The notes under the pieces: generated by a model
The model's database searches: none
What the model saw: the letters and a program-made list of their open reading frames with translations, nothing else
Told to the model about the DNA's origin: nothing
Shown here: positions 25,285-34,502 of the stretch, piece by piece
Numbering within the stretch: the stretch's first letter is position 1
Layout: each line of letters begins with the position of its first letter
NCBI RefSeq assembly: GCF_002252755.1
Contig: NZ_NHOY01000007.1
Span: forward strand, 1-51,026
Direction of reading: 5' to 3'
Length of the DNA: 51,026 nucleotides
From: Halorubrum sp. Hd13
Lineage (GTDB): Archaea; Halobacteriota; Halobacteria; Halobacteriales; Haloferacaceae
Position numbers and translations under genes: made by a program

Positions 25285-26475
25285 TCAGTACCCCAGCCCC
25301 AGCGCTCGGTTCGCGAGCAGCGTGACCAGCCCGAGCGTCATCACGCCGGCGAGCAGGCCGAACGCGACGCCCCAGCCCGCGACGTCGGAGATGGTCCCGA
25401 CGACGACGCTACCGGACGCGCCGAGCACCATGTAGGCCGTTCGGACGAGCCCGAACCCGGCGCCGCGCTCGGCGTCGGAGAGGAGGTCCATGAACCGGGA
25501 CTGGACGGGCGCCCCCCACGACATCGCGACGCCGACGAGGCAGACCGCGGCGACCGTCGGCCCGAGCCCGAGGCCGAGGTCGAACCGCGCCGTCGCGACG
25601 AGGAGCCCGTAGCCGGCGATCCCCGCGCTCATCGTCCCCATCGCCGTCACGTCGCGACCGAACCGGTCGGAGAGCGAGCCCGTGACCGGTTGGGTCCCGC
25701 CGTGAACGAGGAAGTACAGCGAGAACAGCAGCGCCGACAGCGCCGTCGAGAGCCCGCTCCCGACGTCGAGGAACGTCGGGAGGAACGAGGCGGTCGCCTG
25801 CCACGAGAACGCGCCCATCGTCGCCAGCGCGGTCGTGTAGAGGATCGGCGGCCGCGAGAGCAGTTCGAGGAGCGGCGCGAGAGCGAACCGCTCGCGCATC
25901 GGCTGATCCGGGCGGATCGGCTCGGTGGGCCGCACCCGCCACGCGAACAGGGCGAACACGGGTACCGCGACGGCGACGCCGAGGAGGATGCCGGCGCGCC
26001 AGCCGTACCGGGAGCCGACGAGCGCGGCGAGGGGCGGCGCGGCGAGCCCGGCGATCGGGCCGCCCGCGACGTGGACGCCGATGGCGCGGCCGATGTCGTC
26101 GAACTGCTTCGCGAGGAACGTCGTCGCCACGGAGTAGTGGAGTCCGGCGCCCGCGCCGAGCGCCACGGTGAACAGGATGAAGACGGCGATCGACGGTGAG
26201 GCGGCGATCAGGAGCGAGGCGACCGCGGTGGCGCCGACCGCGGTCAGGATGACCGTGCGCTCCCCGTACCGGTCGCCGAGCACGCCGGAGGGGAACTGCG
26301 CCAGCGCGTACGCCAGCCACATCCCCGAGAGCGCGAGGCCGACCGTCGCGTTCGTGACGCCGAACCGCGCCGTGATCCGCGGGACCAGCGGGCTGATGGC
26401 CAGCCGCGCGACCATCGTCGCGGTGAACGCGAGCGTGCAGAGGGCGAGCGCCGTGTGCCGGTACCGCCAGTTCAC
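25285..26475 (-). CDS. Major facilitator superfamily permease
   Basis: The 396-residue protein has 12 predicted membrane helices. The loop between helices 2 and 3 carries GVLGDRYGERTV, the MFS motif A, and a weaker copy, GSLSDRFGRDV, lies in the second half. HYSVATTFLAKQFDD near residue 112 resembles nitrate/nitrite porter and oxalate/formate-type permeases only loosely. The substrate is unknown. It converges on the small acidic gene, with 34 nt between the stops. The ATG at 26475 opens straight into helix 1, and no other start is better. Confidence 0.88.
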   Translation of the reverse strand: MNWRYRHTALALCTLAFTATMVARLAISPLVPRITARFGVTNATVGLALSGMWLAYALAQFPSGVLGDRYGERTVILTAVGATAVASLLIAASPSIAVFILFTVALGAGAGLHYSVATTFLAKQFDDIGRAIGVHVAGGPIAGLAAPPLAALVGSRYGWRAGILLGVAVAVPVFALFAWRVRPTEPIRPDQPMRERFALAPLLELLSRPPILYTTALATMGAFSWQATASFLPTFLDVGSGLSTALSALLFSLYFLVHGGTQPVTGSLSDRFGRDVTAMGTMSAGIAGYGLLVATARFDLGLGLGPTVAAVCLVGVAMSWGAPVQSRFMDLLSDAERGAGFGLVRTAYMVLGASGSVVVGTISDVAGWGVAFGLLAGVMTLGLVTLLANRALGLGY

Positions 26476-26583
26476 GGTCGCCGTTCTCGACCCGGGTCAA
26501 AGCGGGTTCCGGTCGCGGCCAGTCGGGCCGAGTGTGGTGTGCGGTCGCCTCGCACGCACCGCGGACCGGACCGCCGAGCCCCG

Positions 26584-27771
26584 TCAGACCTCGAACGCGA
26601 TCGGGTACTCGGTGAGGTTCTCGTACCCGTCCTCGGTGACGACCACGAGGTCCTCGATCCGGACCCCACCGACGTCCGGGTCGTACAGGCCGGGCTCGAC
26701 GGTGATCACGTGACCGGGCTCCAGCTCCCCGCCGCCGCTCGCGAGCCGGGGGGACTCGTGGACGTCGAGCCCGATCCCGTGGCCGGTGGAGTGGATGAAC
26801 CCCGTCTCCGTCTCGGGAGCGGTGCGGAACGTCGGCTCGCCGGCCTCCTCGTACACCTCGCAGGCCGCGGCGTGGACGTCCTCGCCGGTCGCGCCCGGCT
26901 CGACGGCGTCGAGGGCGGCCGCCAGCGCGCGCTCGGTGAGGTCGTACCACTCCCGGAGCGCCGCCGGCGGCTCGCCGACGCAGAACGTCCGGGTCATGTC
27001 GGCGTTGTACTTCGTCGCCTTCGACCGCGGGAAGACGTCGACGATTATGGCCTCGTTCGCTCGGAGCGGGCCGGAGCCGCGGTCGTGGGGGTCGGCCGCC
27101 TGCGCGCCGCCGGCGACGATCGTCTCGTCGAGCGCGCAGCCGTGACGGAGCAGCGTCGCCTCGATCTCCTCGGCGACGCGCTCGCTGGTGAGCGGCTCGC
27201 CGTCCGCGATCAGGAGCGTCCCGGGCTCGACGTCGGCGTCGGCGGACGCGGCTTCGCCGGCGACGTCCGCGCTCGCGAGCAGGTCCTCGGCGGCGCGCAT
27301 CGCGGCCTCGTTCGCGCGCTGGGCCTCGCGGATCGCGTCGACCTCCTCGTCGGTCTTCACGGCGCGGACCTCCCGGAGGAGGTCGTCGCCGTCGACCGCG
27401 ACGTCGACCCCGCGCTCCCGCATCGCGTCGGCGGTCCCGACCGGGCCGCGCGGCGGCATGAACACCGACTCGACGCCCTTGTCGCGGACGAACGCGGCGT
27501 ACATGTCGTAGCGCTCCTCGCGCCCGCCGTACTCGTAGTCGTAGTCGGCGTGGCGCTCGACGGTGTCGGCGGCGGCCTCCGACCGCGCCCGCCCGTACTC
27601 CAGCCCCGAGACCAGCACGTGGACCTCGCCGTCGGCGTACAGCGTCAGGAACGGGTCCGGGCCGGTGAACCCGGAGAGGTACAGCTGGTTCGCGTCCTCC
27701 TGCGAGGCGTCGAGCAGGTAGCCGTCGGTCTCGAGGGCGGCGAGCGTCTCGTCGAGGCGTGTGCGGTTCAT
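26584..27771 (-). CDS. M24-family Xaa-Pro aminopeptidase/dipeptidase
   Basis: The 395-residue protein has a creatinase-like N-terminal domain and the pita-bread catalytic domain. Metal ligands can be read in order: Asp of IIVDVFPRS, Asp of YNADMTRTF, His of STGHGIGLD, Glu of ITVEPGLY, and Glu of VRIEDLV. All five are present, so a two-metal peptidase acting on Xaa-Pro bonds is likely. An upstream in-frame extension exists, but MNRTRLDETLAAL is the normal family opening. On the minus strand CTATATAGATATTT (about 27855-27868) gives a TATA candidate. Confidence 0.92.
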   Translation of the reverse strand: MNRTRLDETLAALETDGYLLDASQEDANQLYLSGFTGPDPFLTLYADGEVHVLVSGLEYGRARSEAAADTVERHADYDYEYGGREERYDMYAAFVRDKGVESVFMPPRGPVGTADAMRERGVDVAVDGDDLLREVRAVKTDEEVDAIREAQRANEAAMRAAEDLLASADVAGEAASADADVEPGTLLIADGEPLTSERVAEEIEATLLRHGCALDETIVAGGAQAADPHDRGSGPLRANEAIIVDVFPRSKATKYNADMTRTFCVGEPPAALREWYDLTERALAAALDAVEPGATGEDVHAAACEVYEEAGEPTFRTAPETETGFIHSTGHGIGLDVHESPRLASGGGELEPGHVITVEPGLYDPDVGGVRIEDLVVVTEDGYENLTEYPIAFEV

Positions 27772-28082
27772 ACGCGAGGTGCTCGGGCGACGCCCAAATC
27801 GGTTGCCCTCGCGGAACCGAGCGGCCGCGTCGAATCGCCGGTATATCACGAAATATCTATATAGCAGCGATAGGCGAGCCGGCGCGCAGAGCACGCGGCC
27901 GTCGAACCGCCGAAAAATCACGGCTATTTTTGCCGTGGTGACGTTCACGACGGCCTCTTCCGTAGGTTTTCAGAATCGATATCGGCACAAGGATTTAAAT
28001 ACTCTCAGGCCTTACCCGTTAGTGAGGAGACTAACCGAGACGCGTCTCTCGGTCCCCTCGTTCCCTCCATTTGAACCAACCA
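27772..28082. promoter_or_regulatory. Divergent promoter region of the M24 peptidase and TFB genes
   Basis: The AT content rises sharply here. ATTTAAATA at 27993-28001 is the likely TATA of the TFB gene, giving a leader of about 55 nt. At 27919-27937 CACGGC-TATTTTT-GCCGTG forms a 6-bp hairpin or operator. A second AT-rich TATA cluster near 27841-27870 serves the minus strand. No gene is seen. Confidence 0.5.
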
Positions 28083-29054
28083 ATGAGCGAAAACGTTCGA
28101 ACGTACACGGCGGAGCACGTCGACGACGAGGAGGAGACCGAGTCGTCGGACGAGGAACTGCGATGTCCCGAGTGCAGCGGCCAGCTCGCGACCGACACCG
28201 AGCACGGCGAGACGGTGTGTGTCGACTGCGGGCTCGTCGTCGAGGAGGACGAGATCGACCGCGGGCCGGAGTGGCGCGCGTTCGACTCCAAGGAGAAGGA
28301 CAACAAGTCGCGCGTCGGCGCCCCGACGACGAACATGATGCACGACAAGGGGCTCTCGACGAACATCGGCTGGCAGGACAAGGACGCCTACGGCAAGTCC
28401 CTCTCCAGCCGGCAGCGCGAGAAGATGCAGCGGCTCCGCACCTGGAACGAGCGGTTCCGCACCCGCGACTCCAAGGAACGGAACCTGAAACAGGCGCTCG
28501 GCGAGGTCGACCGCATGGCCTCGGCGCTCGGCCTCCCGGACAACGTCCGCGAGACCGCCTCGGTCATCTACCGCCGCGCGCTCGACGAGGACCTCCTGCC
28601 CGGCCGTTCCATCGAGGGGGTCTCGACGGCCTCGCTGTACGCGGCCGCCCGGCAGGCCGGCACGCCGCGCAGCCTCGACGAGATCGCGGCCGTCTCCCGC
28701 GTCGAGAAGGACGAGATCGCCCGGACGTACCGCTACGTCGTCCGCGAACTCAAGCTGGAGATCCAGCCCGCGGACCCCGAGAGCTACGTCCCGCGGTTCG
28801 CCTCCGACCTCGGCCTCTCGGACGAGGCCGAGCGCCGCGCCCGGTCGCTGCTCGACACCGCGAAGTCGCAGGGGATCCACTCCGGCAAGTCGCCGGTCGG
28901 CCTCGCCGCCGCGGCGGTGTACGCCGCCTCGCTGCTGGTCAACGAGAAGGTGACTCAGAGCGAGGTCAGCGACGTCGCGAACATCAGCGAAGTGACCATC
29001 AGGAACCGGTACCACGAGCTGTTGGAGGCCGAGGACGGCGTCGCGCTGAGCTGA
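28083..29054 (+). CDS. tfb: Transcription initiation factor IIB (TFB)
   Basis: The 323-residue protein has an acidic start, a zinc ribbon (CPECSGQL...CVDCG, residues about 28-50), the B-finger/linker with EWRAFDSKEKDNKSRVG, and two cyclin-like repeats of about 90 residues from 125 to 315. The recognition helix SEVTIRNRYHELLE closes the second repeat. TFB bridges TBP at the promoter with RNA polymerase. Haloarchaea hold several TFB paralogues, and the sequence does not tell which this is. ATG 28083 is preferred over a TTG 12 nt earlier. A strong hairpin with a T-rich tail follows the gene. Confidence 0.95.
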   Translation: MSENVRTYTAEHVDDEEETESSDEELRCPECSGQLATDTEHGETVCVDCGLVVEEDEIDRGPEWRAFDSKEKDNKSRVGAPTTNMMHDKGLSTNIGWQDKDAYGKSLSSRQREKMQRLRTWNERFRTRDSKERNLKQALGEVDRMASALGLPDNVRETASVIYRRALDEDLLPGRSIEGVSTASLYAAARQAGTPRSLDEIAAVSRVEKDEIARTYRYVVRELKLEIQPADPESYVPRFASDLGLSDEAERRARSLLDTAKSQGIHSGKSPVGLAAAAVYAASLLVNEKVTQSEVSDVANISEVTIRNRYHELLEAEDGVALS

Positions 29055-29110
29055 TCGGCGCGCCGGACACGACGACCGCACGCGGTCGACGCTCCGCCCT
29101 TTCTGACCGA

Positions 29111-29136
29111 CGTCCGGACGCTCGGGCGTCCGGACG
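29111..29136 (+). terminator. Hairpin terminator candidate after the TFB gene
   Basis: CGTCCGGACGC-TCGG-GCGTCCGGACG is a perfect 11-bp inverted repeat, 57 nt beyond the TFB stop, followed by CGGTTCCCCTTTC. The perfect arms and pyrimidine tract fit a transcript end. It could also be a binding site, since each arm contains the palindrome CGTCCGGACG. Confidence 0.5.
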
Positions 29137-29184
29137 CGGTTCCCCTTTCAGAACGCCCAAGCCCCCGCGGGCCGAGCGGCGCGT

Positions 29185-29658
29185 ATGGAGACCACCCGTC
29201 ACTTCACCGCGACGACGTACGTCGTCAACGACGGCGCGACCGCGCTCCACGCGCACGACCGGCTCGGGATCCGGCTCCCGCCGGGCGGCCACGTCGACCG
29301 CGACGAGCTCCCCCACGAGGCGGCGCTCCGCGAGGTCCGCGAGGAGACCGGGCTGGAGGCCGAGCTGGTTGCGACCGAGTCGTCGATCGAGGGGCCGAAC
29401 ACGCGCGGGCTCCCGGAGCCGGCCCACCTCATGCTCCACGACATCAACGTCCGCGAGGACGGGGCCGTGGGGCACCAACACGTCGACCACCTCTACTACG
29501 CCCGCGTCGGCTCCCGCGATATCGCGCCGAACGGCGACGACGAGGTCGACTCGGACGGCTGGCGCTGGTACACGCCGGCCGAACTGGCCGCGAGCGAGCT
29601 GCAGCCGGACGTGATCGAACTCGGCCGCGAGGCGATCGCGACCGTCGAGGAGCCGTAG
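29185..29658 (+). CDS. NUDIX hydrolase
   Basis: The 157-residue protein shows the full Nudix box from GGHVDRDE through REVREETGL, matching G-x5-E-x7-REU-x-EE-x-G-U with all catalytic glutamates. Nudix enzymes hydrolyse nucleoside diphosphate-linked compounds with Mg2+. The early ATTYVVNDG opening is typical, and the HQHVDHLYYARV segment follows later. The substrate is not readable. It lies between the TFB terminator and the large coiled-coil gene and shows no operon link. Confidence 0.92.
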   Translation: METTRHFTATTYVVNDGATALHAHDRLGIRLPPGGHVDRDELPHEAALREVREETGLEAELVATESSIEGPNTRGLPEPAHLMLHDINVREDGAVGHQHVDHLYYARVGSRDIAPNGDDEVDSDGWRWYTPAELAASELQPDVIELGREAIATVEEP

Positions 29659-29802
29659 TCGGTCGACGACCCGCGGGAGCGATCGCCGGAAACCCCGGGC
29701 CTGCGCGCCGGTCGGCACCGACTGGATCGGCTTCGATCGGCGTCAGACGGGCGTCTCACGGTCCGGAAGGTATTTGGGTCGTTGCAGGCGACATAAACCA
29801 AG

Positions 29803-32181
29803 ATGGACGCGCAGCGACGATCGGAGATCACCGAGTGGGATTCCCGCGGGTTCTCGGGCGGATTCGCCGAACTCGGGCGCCTCGTCGACCGCGGATTCTC
29901 CGGCGCGGTGACCGACGGCACGGCGTGGCTGTTCGTGTTCGAGGGCCGCGTCGTCGGCGCGGTCGACGGCGACCTCGCGGACTTCTCGGAGGCCTCTGGC
30001 ACGCTGTACGAGGCCCCCGAACCGGTCCTCCCGGTCCTGTTCGCCATGCAGGAGCGGGGCGGCGAGCCCCGGGCGCAGTACTACACGAACGACACCCCGC
30101 TCTCGGAGGCGGACCAGAAGCTCTCTCGCGGCGGGTTCACGGGCTACGTCGAGCTGTCGGAGAACGTGCTCTCCGGCGACTACTACGTCACGTACACGGC
30201 GGGCGAGTCGATGACCGCCGCGTACGTCGGCAACTCGCGACGCCTGGAGACGGGCGAGAAGGCGTTCTCGCTGGCCGACGACGAGGTCGGCATCTACACC
30301 GTCTACGAGGTCGACCTGAGCGTCAGGGAGATCCCGTCCGACGGCGACGCCGGTGCAGCCGAGTCCGGGGCCGCCTCGACAGCCGAACCGTCCCTCGACG
30401 GGTCGGCAGCGGCGGACCCCGAGCCGAGCGCTGCGGGCCGCGACGGCGACTCGGATCGAGACGACGTCACCGCGGCCGACGAGCCCGGTGACGCGGCGGC
30501 CGACGACGCCGACGGGAGTCCGGCGCGCCACGGAGTCGCCGGAAGCGAGAGGGCGGACGAGAGCCGCGAGAGTCCCGCTGGTCGGGACGAGACCGAAGCC
30601 GGCGGCGACGACGGACCGTCGCCCGTCAGGGTCGGCGGATCCGACGGCCGAGATACTGACGGTCGCGATACCGACGGCCGAGATACTGACGGCGAACGAC
30701 GGGAAGCCAACGGAGAGCGCAGCGCAGACGCGGAACGTGGCGCGAACGAGGCGCGAAGCGCTGATGACGCCGCCCTCGACGCGGGCGCCGGCGCGGACGA
30801 ACCGGCGAGCGACGCAGAGGCCGCGGCCACGTCGGACGCCCGCGACGATCGCGAGCCCTCCGACGCGGCCGCCGTCTCGGCGGACTCGGACCGGCCCGAG
30901 GGCGAGCCGCACCCGAGCGACGACGTGTTCTCCGAGGAGGAGGAGTGGCGCGAACAGAAGTCGATCCCCGCGTTGGACCCGTCGGAATCGAGCGACCCGC
31001 CGACCGGCCGCGACGGAAACGGGGGAGGCTCCGCCAGCGGCTCCCGGCGGTCCCGCGGATCGAACGGCGCCGCGCGGCGAAACGATCCCGAACCGGGCGG
31101 GCAGTCCGCGGGGGACGACTCTCCGGATCCGCGGTCGACGGCCGAGGCCGACTCGAACCGGTCCGCCGTGTCGCAGCGCTCGCGGGGCGCCGACGGATCG
31201 ACCGGCGACGGACGGGGCCAGGATCGCCTGCGCCAGCTGAAGAGCGCGCTGGAGGAGTCGGAGCGGAAGCGCGAGTCGCTGGCGGCGGAGCTGGACGAGG
31301 CCGTCGCGGACCGGGACGACGTCGAGGCCGAGCGCGACGAGCTGGCCGCCGAGGTGGACCGCTTGGAGTCGGAGCTCTCGACGCTCCGCGAGGAGCGCGA
31401 CCGCCTGCGCGAGGAGCTCGCCGCGGCCCGCGACCGGCTCCCCGAGGGCGACCGCTCGCTGTCTCCCGCGGAGGCGCGAAGCGGGACGAACCTCTTCGTG
31501 CGGTACGACTCCAAGGGCGGCGCGACGCTCGAGGACGCACACGACGGGGCGGTCGACCGCGACGCGCTCGGCGAGAACCTGCGGATCGAACACCACACGA
31601 GCTTCGAGACGGACGGGCTCACGGTCGACGGCCGACCGTACGAGGAGTTCCTGCGGGACACGATCGAGTACGGGTTCACCCGCTGGCTCGTCGAGGACCT
31701 CCCGTTCGAGGTGAGCGGGACCGGTAACCAGAGCGTCCTCCGCGACCTGTACGACGCGATCCCCGAGGTCGACCGGGCGGAGATCGGCGGGTCGGTGTCG
31801 ATAGCGATCCGCGAGAACGGCGAGGAGACGCGGGAGCAGCGCGCGTTCGACCTCGTGTTGCGCGACCGGATGGGGAACCCCCTGTTCGTCGCCGACCTCA
31901 ACGACAGCCGGGACCCGACCGCCGAGGGGACGCTGGAGTCCCTCGTGGGCAACGGCCGCGACATCGCGGAGTCGAACGACTCGTTCGCGGCTGCGTTCGC
32001 GGTGACTGAGAGCTTCTTCGAGCCGGGCGCGTTAGAGACGGCGAGCGACGCGGTCGGCGGCGGGCTGTTCAGCCGATCGAAGCGCGCCAGCTTCGTGAAG
32101 CTTTCGCGCAAGCAGGGGTACCACCTCTGTCTGGTCGAGGCCCGCGACGGCGGCTTCCACATGACCGTCCCCGACCTGTAG
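29803..32181 (+). CDS. Large acidic coiled-coil protein of unknown function
   Basis: The 792-residue protein has four parts. Residues 1-165 form a conserved-looking domain with FSGAVTDGTAWLFVFEGRVVG and GDYYVTYTAGESMTAAYVGN. Residues 166-470 are a very acidic low-complexity linker that includes a three-copy TDGRD repeat. Residues 472-547 are a heptad coiled coil. Residues 555-792 form a second globular domain with EYGFTRWLVEDLPFEV and the strand pair FDLVLRDRMGNPLFVAD. The last part recalls PD-(D/E)XK nuclease-like folds, but the usual E-x-K is missing. It has no signal or membrane helix. I do not recognise the function. Confidence 0.85.
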   Translation: MDAQRRSEITEWDSRGFSGGFAELGRLVDRGFSGAVTDGTAWLFVFEGRVVGAVDGDLADFSEASGTLYEAPEPVLPVLFAMQERGGEPRAQYYTNDTPLSEADQKLSRGGFTGYVELSENVLSGDYYVTYTAGESMTAAYVGNSRRLETGEKAFSLADDEVGIYTVYEVDLSVREIPSDGDAGAAESGAASTAEPSLDGSAAADPEPSAAGRDGDSDRDDVTAADEPGDAAADDADGSPARHGVAGSERADESRESPAGRDETEAGGDDGPSPVRVGGSDGRDTDGRDTDGRDTDGERREANGERSADAERGANEARSADDAALDAGAGADEPASDAEAAATSDARDDREPSDAAAVSADSDRPEGEPHPSDDVFSEEEEWREQKSIPALDPSESSDPPTGRDGNGGGSASGSRRSRGSNGAARRNDPEPGGQSAGDDSPDPRSTAEADSNRSAVSQRSRGADGSTGDGRGQDRLRQLKSALEESERKRESLAAELDEAVADRDDVEAERDELAAEVDRLESELSTLREERDRLREELAAARDRLPEGDRSLSPAEARSGTNLFVRYDSKGGATLEDAHDGAVDRDALGENLRIEHHTSFETDGLTVDGRPYEEFLRDTIEYGFTRWLVEDLPFEVSGTGNQSVLRDLYDAIPEVDRAEIGGSVSIAIRENGEETREQRAFDLVLRDRMGNPLFVADLNDSRDPTAEGTLESLVGNGRDIAESNDSFAAAFAVTESFFEPGALETASDAVGGGLFSRSKRASFVKLSRKQGYHLCLVEARDGGFHMTVPDL
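30643..30687 (+). repeat. Three 15-bp in-frame repeats
   Basis: Units at 30643, 30658 and 30673 read GACGGCCGAGATACT with small changes and encode DGRDT each time. They lie in the disordered linker of the large coiled-coil protein and probably vary in number by slippage. Confidence 0.75.
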
Positions 32182-32344
32182 CTCGGCGCTGTTCGCGGCG
32201 GAGAGACGGCGACCCGTGACTCCGGGCGGGCGGCGAGAGAAACCGCGGCGGGTAATCAGAGTCGGGGCGCGAGACAACTGCGGCTGCGGTGACCCGAGAT
32301 CGAAACGCGGACCCGCGGCCGGCGGCGCGTACGAACGGAGGCGT

Positions 32345-32650
32345 TCAGTTCTCGAGCTCGGCGGCGTCGTCGATCCGCATGGAGCCGAGCTTGTCGACCG
32401 TCTCGTCGAGCTTCTCGTCGAGCTCGTCGACGAACTCGTGGGTTCGCTCGGTGGTGATGGCGCCCTGGCTCGACGGCTCGATGAGGTTCTCCTCCTCGAG
32501 CACGCGCAGGGAGTACCGGACCTTGTGATGGGGGTATCCCGTCTCGTTCGACATCTTCACGATGCCGATCGGCTCGTTTTCGATGACCATCCGCAGGACT
32601 TGGAGGTGTCGTTCCAGCATGTCTACCTCCTTCTCTAGTCGATCTATCAT
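32345..32650 (-). CDS. Winged-helix transcriptional regulator, small haloarchaeal type
   Basis: The 101-residue protein starts MIDRLEKEVDMLERHLQVL, a dimer-type helix, followed by a winged helix (PIGIVKMSNETGYPHHKVRYSLRVLEEENLI) and a second coiled coil with EFVDELDEKLDETVDKL. The ATG at 32650 is fixed by TTTAAAAG at 32678-32685, which lies 28 nt upstream. A longer frame from 32887 is a shadow without promoter. The protein is likely a DNA-binding dimer, but its targets are unknown. Confidence 0.85.
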   Translation of the reverse strand: MIDRLEKEVDMLERHLQVLRMVIENEPIGIVKMSNETGYPHHKVRYSLRVLEEENLIEPSSQGAITTERTHEFVDELDEKLDETVDKLGSMRIDDAAELEN

Positions 32651-32986
32651 GGCACATGTTAACTCGTCATGCCCCTGTTTAAAAGTTGCTGTCGTCGGCC
32701 GCCCCCGGGTCGCTCGATCCCCGACTTCGACGTGGCAGTAGTTAACGTGTTCGATCGATCGGGGACCGAGTGGTCGTGCGAATCGACGGCCGACTCCGCG
32801 AGCAGCGGCCCCGCGAATCGGTGGCGGAGTTCGTCGCTTCGCTCGTCGCGAGCCCGTCAGACGGGGATCTATCGCACGAACGGGCATACCTCATATGAGT
32901 ACGCCGCAATCTGATGCACGTTCGTGGGGTGAGCGCGTCCGCGGACCGTAATCTGTTTTACCCCCCGGAAGGAACCACCGGGCCGT
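32651..32986. other. Divergent intergenic region before purA
   Basis: Besides the TATA of the winged-helix gene (32678-32685) this 336-bp gap has CTGTTTTACC near 32951-32960 as the likely purA TATA, about 27 nt from its ATG. A 42-codon frame (32770-32898, GTG start) is open but has no supporting motif. I see nothing else. Confidence 0.45.
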
Positions 32987-34342
32987 ATGACACTCACCAT
33001 CGTCGGCTCCCAGCTGGGTGACGAGGGCAAGGGCGCGCTCGTCGACCGGTGGGGAGGGGACGCGGACGTCGTAGTCCGTTATCAGGGCGGCGACAACGCC
33101 GGCCACACCGTCGTCGAGGGGGGCGCGGAGTACAAGCTCTCGCTGGTACCGAGCGGCGCCGTCCGCGGCACGGTCGGCGTCCTCGGCAACGGCTGCGTCG
33201 TCAACCCGCGCACGCTGTTCAGCGAGATAGACGGCCTGCGCGAGCGCGGGCTCGACCCGGACGTGCGGGTCGCCCGCCGGGCGCACGTGATCCTGCCGTA
33301 CCACCGCGTGCTGGACGGGATCGAAGAGGAGGTCAAGGCCGACGACGACGCCGGCGACGAGGTCGGCACGACCGGCCGCGGAATCGGGCCGACGTACGAG
33401 GACAAAGCGGGCCGCCGAGGGGTCCGGGTCGCCGACCTGCTCGACCCCGGCGTGCTCCGAGAGAAACTGGAGTACGCCGTCCCGCAGAAGCGCGCGATCG
33501 TCGAGGACGTGTACGGGCTCGAGATCGACGGCGATGAAGAGCGCGCCGAGGCGTTCGACGTCGACGCGCTCCACCAGGAGTTCGCCGCGATCGGAGAGCG
33601 CCTCGCCGACGAGGGGATGACGGTCAACTGCTCGGACTACCTCCACCGCCGCCACGAGGCCGGCGACGAGATCCTCTTCGAGGGCGCTCAGGGGACGCAC
33701 ATCGACGTCGACCACGGGAACTACCCGTTCGTCACGTCCTCGAATCCGACCGCCGGCGCCGCCGCGGTGGGCTCCGGGCTCGGGGTCACGAAGGTCGGCG
33801 ACGGCGAGGTCGTCGGGATCGTGAAGGCGTACCTCTCCCGCGTCGGCGAGGGGCCGATGCCGACCGAGCTCGACGGGGACGCCGACGAGGAGGCGCTCGC
33901 CGACGACATCCGAGAGAAGGGCGGTGAGTTCGGCACCGTGACGGGTCGCCCCCGTCGGATCGGCTGGCTCGACCTCCCGATGCTGCGCCACGCGGCGCGC
34001 GTCTCCGGCTTCACGGGGCTCGCGGTCAATCACGTCGACGTGCTCGCCGGGCTCGACGGGCTGAAGGTGTGTACCGGCTACGAGCTAGATGGAGAGGAGA
34101 TCGATACCGTCCCCACCACGACCGACCGATGGGAGCGGTGCGAACCGGTGTACGAGTCCCTCGACACCTGGGCGGAGTTCGACTCGGCCGCGGTCGCCGA
34201 GGAAGGCTACGACGCGCTCCCCGAGGCGGCCCGCGAGTACCTCGAGTTCGTCGCCGACGAGACCGACACGCCCGTCTACGCGGTCGGCGTCGGTCCCGAC
34301 CGCGAGGAGACGGTCGAGCTGGTGAACCCGTTCGACGCGTAG
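32987..34342 (+). CDS. purA: Adenylosuccinate synthase
   Basis: The 451-residue protein starts MTLTIVGSQLGDEGKGALVD, with the P-loop GDEGKG and the substrate aspartate/histidine in GGDNAGHT. It continues with GTTGRGIGPTYEDKAGRRGVR, QGTHIDVDHGNYPFVT, and NHVDVL near the base-binding site. PurA joins IMP and aspartate using GTP, the first step from IMP to AMP. The family length is about 430, and the extra residues are acidic inserts. A TATA-like TTTTACC lies about 30 nt upstream. Confidence 0.96.
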   Translation: MTLTIVGSQLGDEGKGALVDRWGGDADVVVRYQGGDNAGHTVVEGGAEYKLSLVPSGAVRGTVGVLGNGCVVNPRTLFSEIDGLRERGLDPDVRVARRAHVILPYHRVLDGIEEEVKADDDAGDEVGTTGRGIGPTYEDKAGRRGVRVADLLDPGVLREKLEYAVPQKRAIVEDVYGLEIDGDEERAEAFDVDALHQEFAAIGERLADEGMTVNCSDYLHRRHEAGDEILFEGAQGTHIDVDHGNYPFVTSSNPTAGAAAVGSGLGVTKVGDGEVVGIVKAYLSRVGEGPMPTELDGDADEEALADDIREKGGEFGTVTGRPRRIGWLDLPMLRHAARVSGFTGLAVNHVDVLAGLDGLKVCTGYELDGEEIDTVPTTTDRWERCEPVYESLDTWAEFDSAAVAEEGYDALPEAAREYLEFVADETDTPVYAVGVGPDREETVELVNPFDA

Positions 34343-34502
34343 GCCCCCGTCGCGGGCATACGTCGTTTGGTGCGACGCGCTCGACGGGTGTGAGCTGGCC
34401 GTTCAGACGGCTCTCTCTGGCCATCCGACTTTCCGGACACTGAGGTCACACGCACGGTACGTCCCGGAGTCCTCGCGACACGCTCGCACTTGCGACGGGG
34501 GC

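Noticed and set aside
32770-32898. 42-codon frame from GTG between the winged-helix gene and purA
   Set aside because: GC-biased and protein-like, with a weak TATA-like GTTAAC about 28 nt upstream, but no ATG and no motif; too weak to call.
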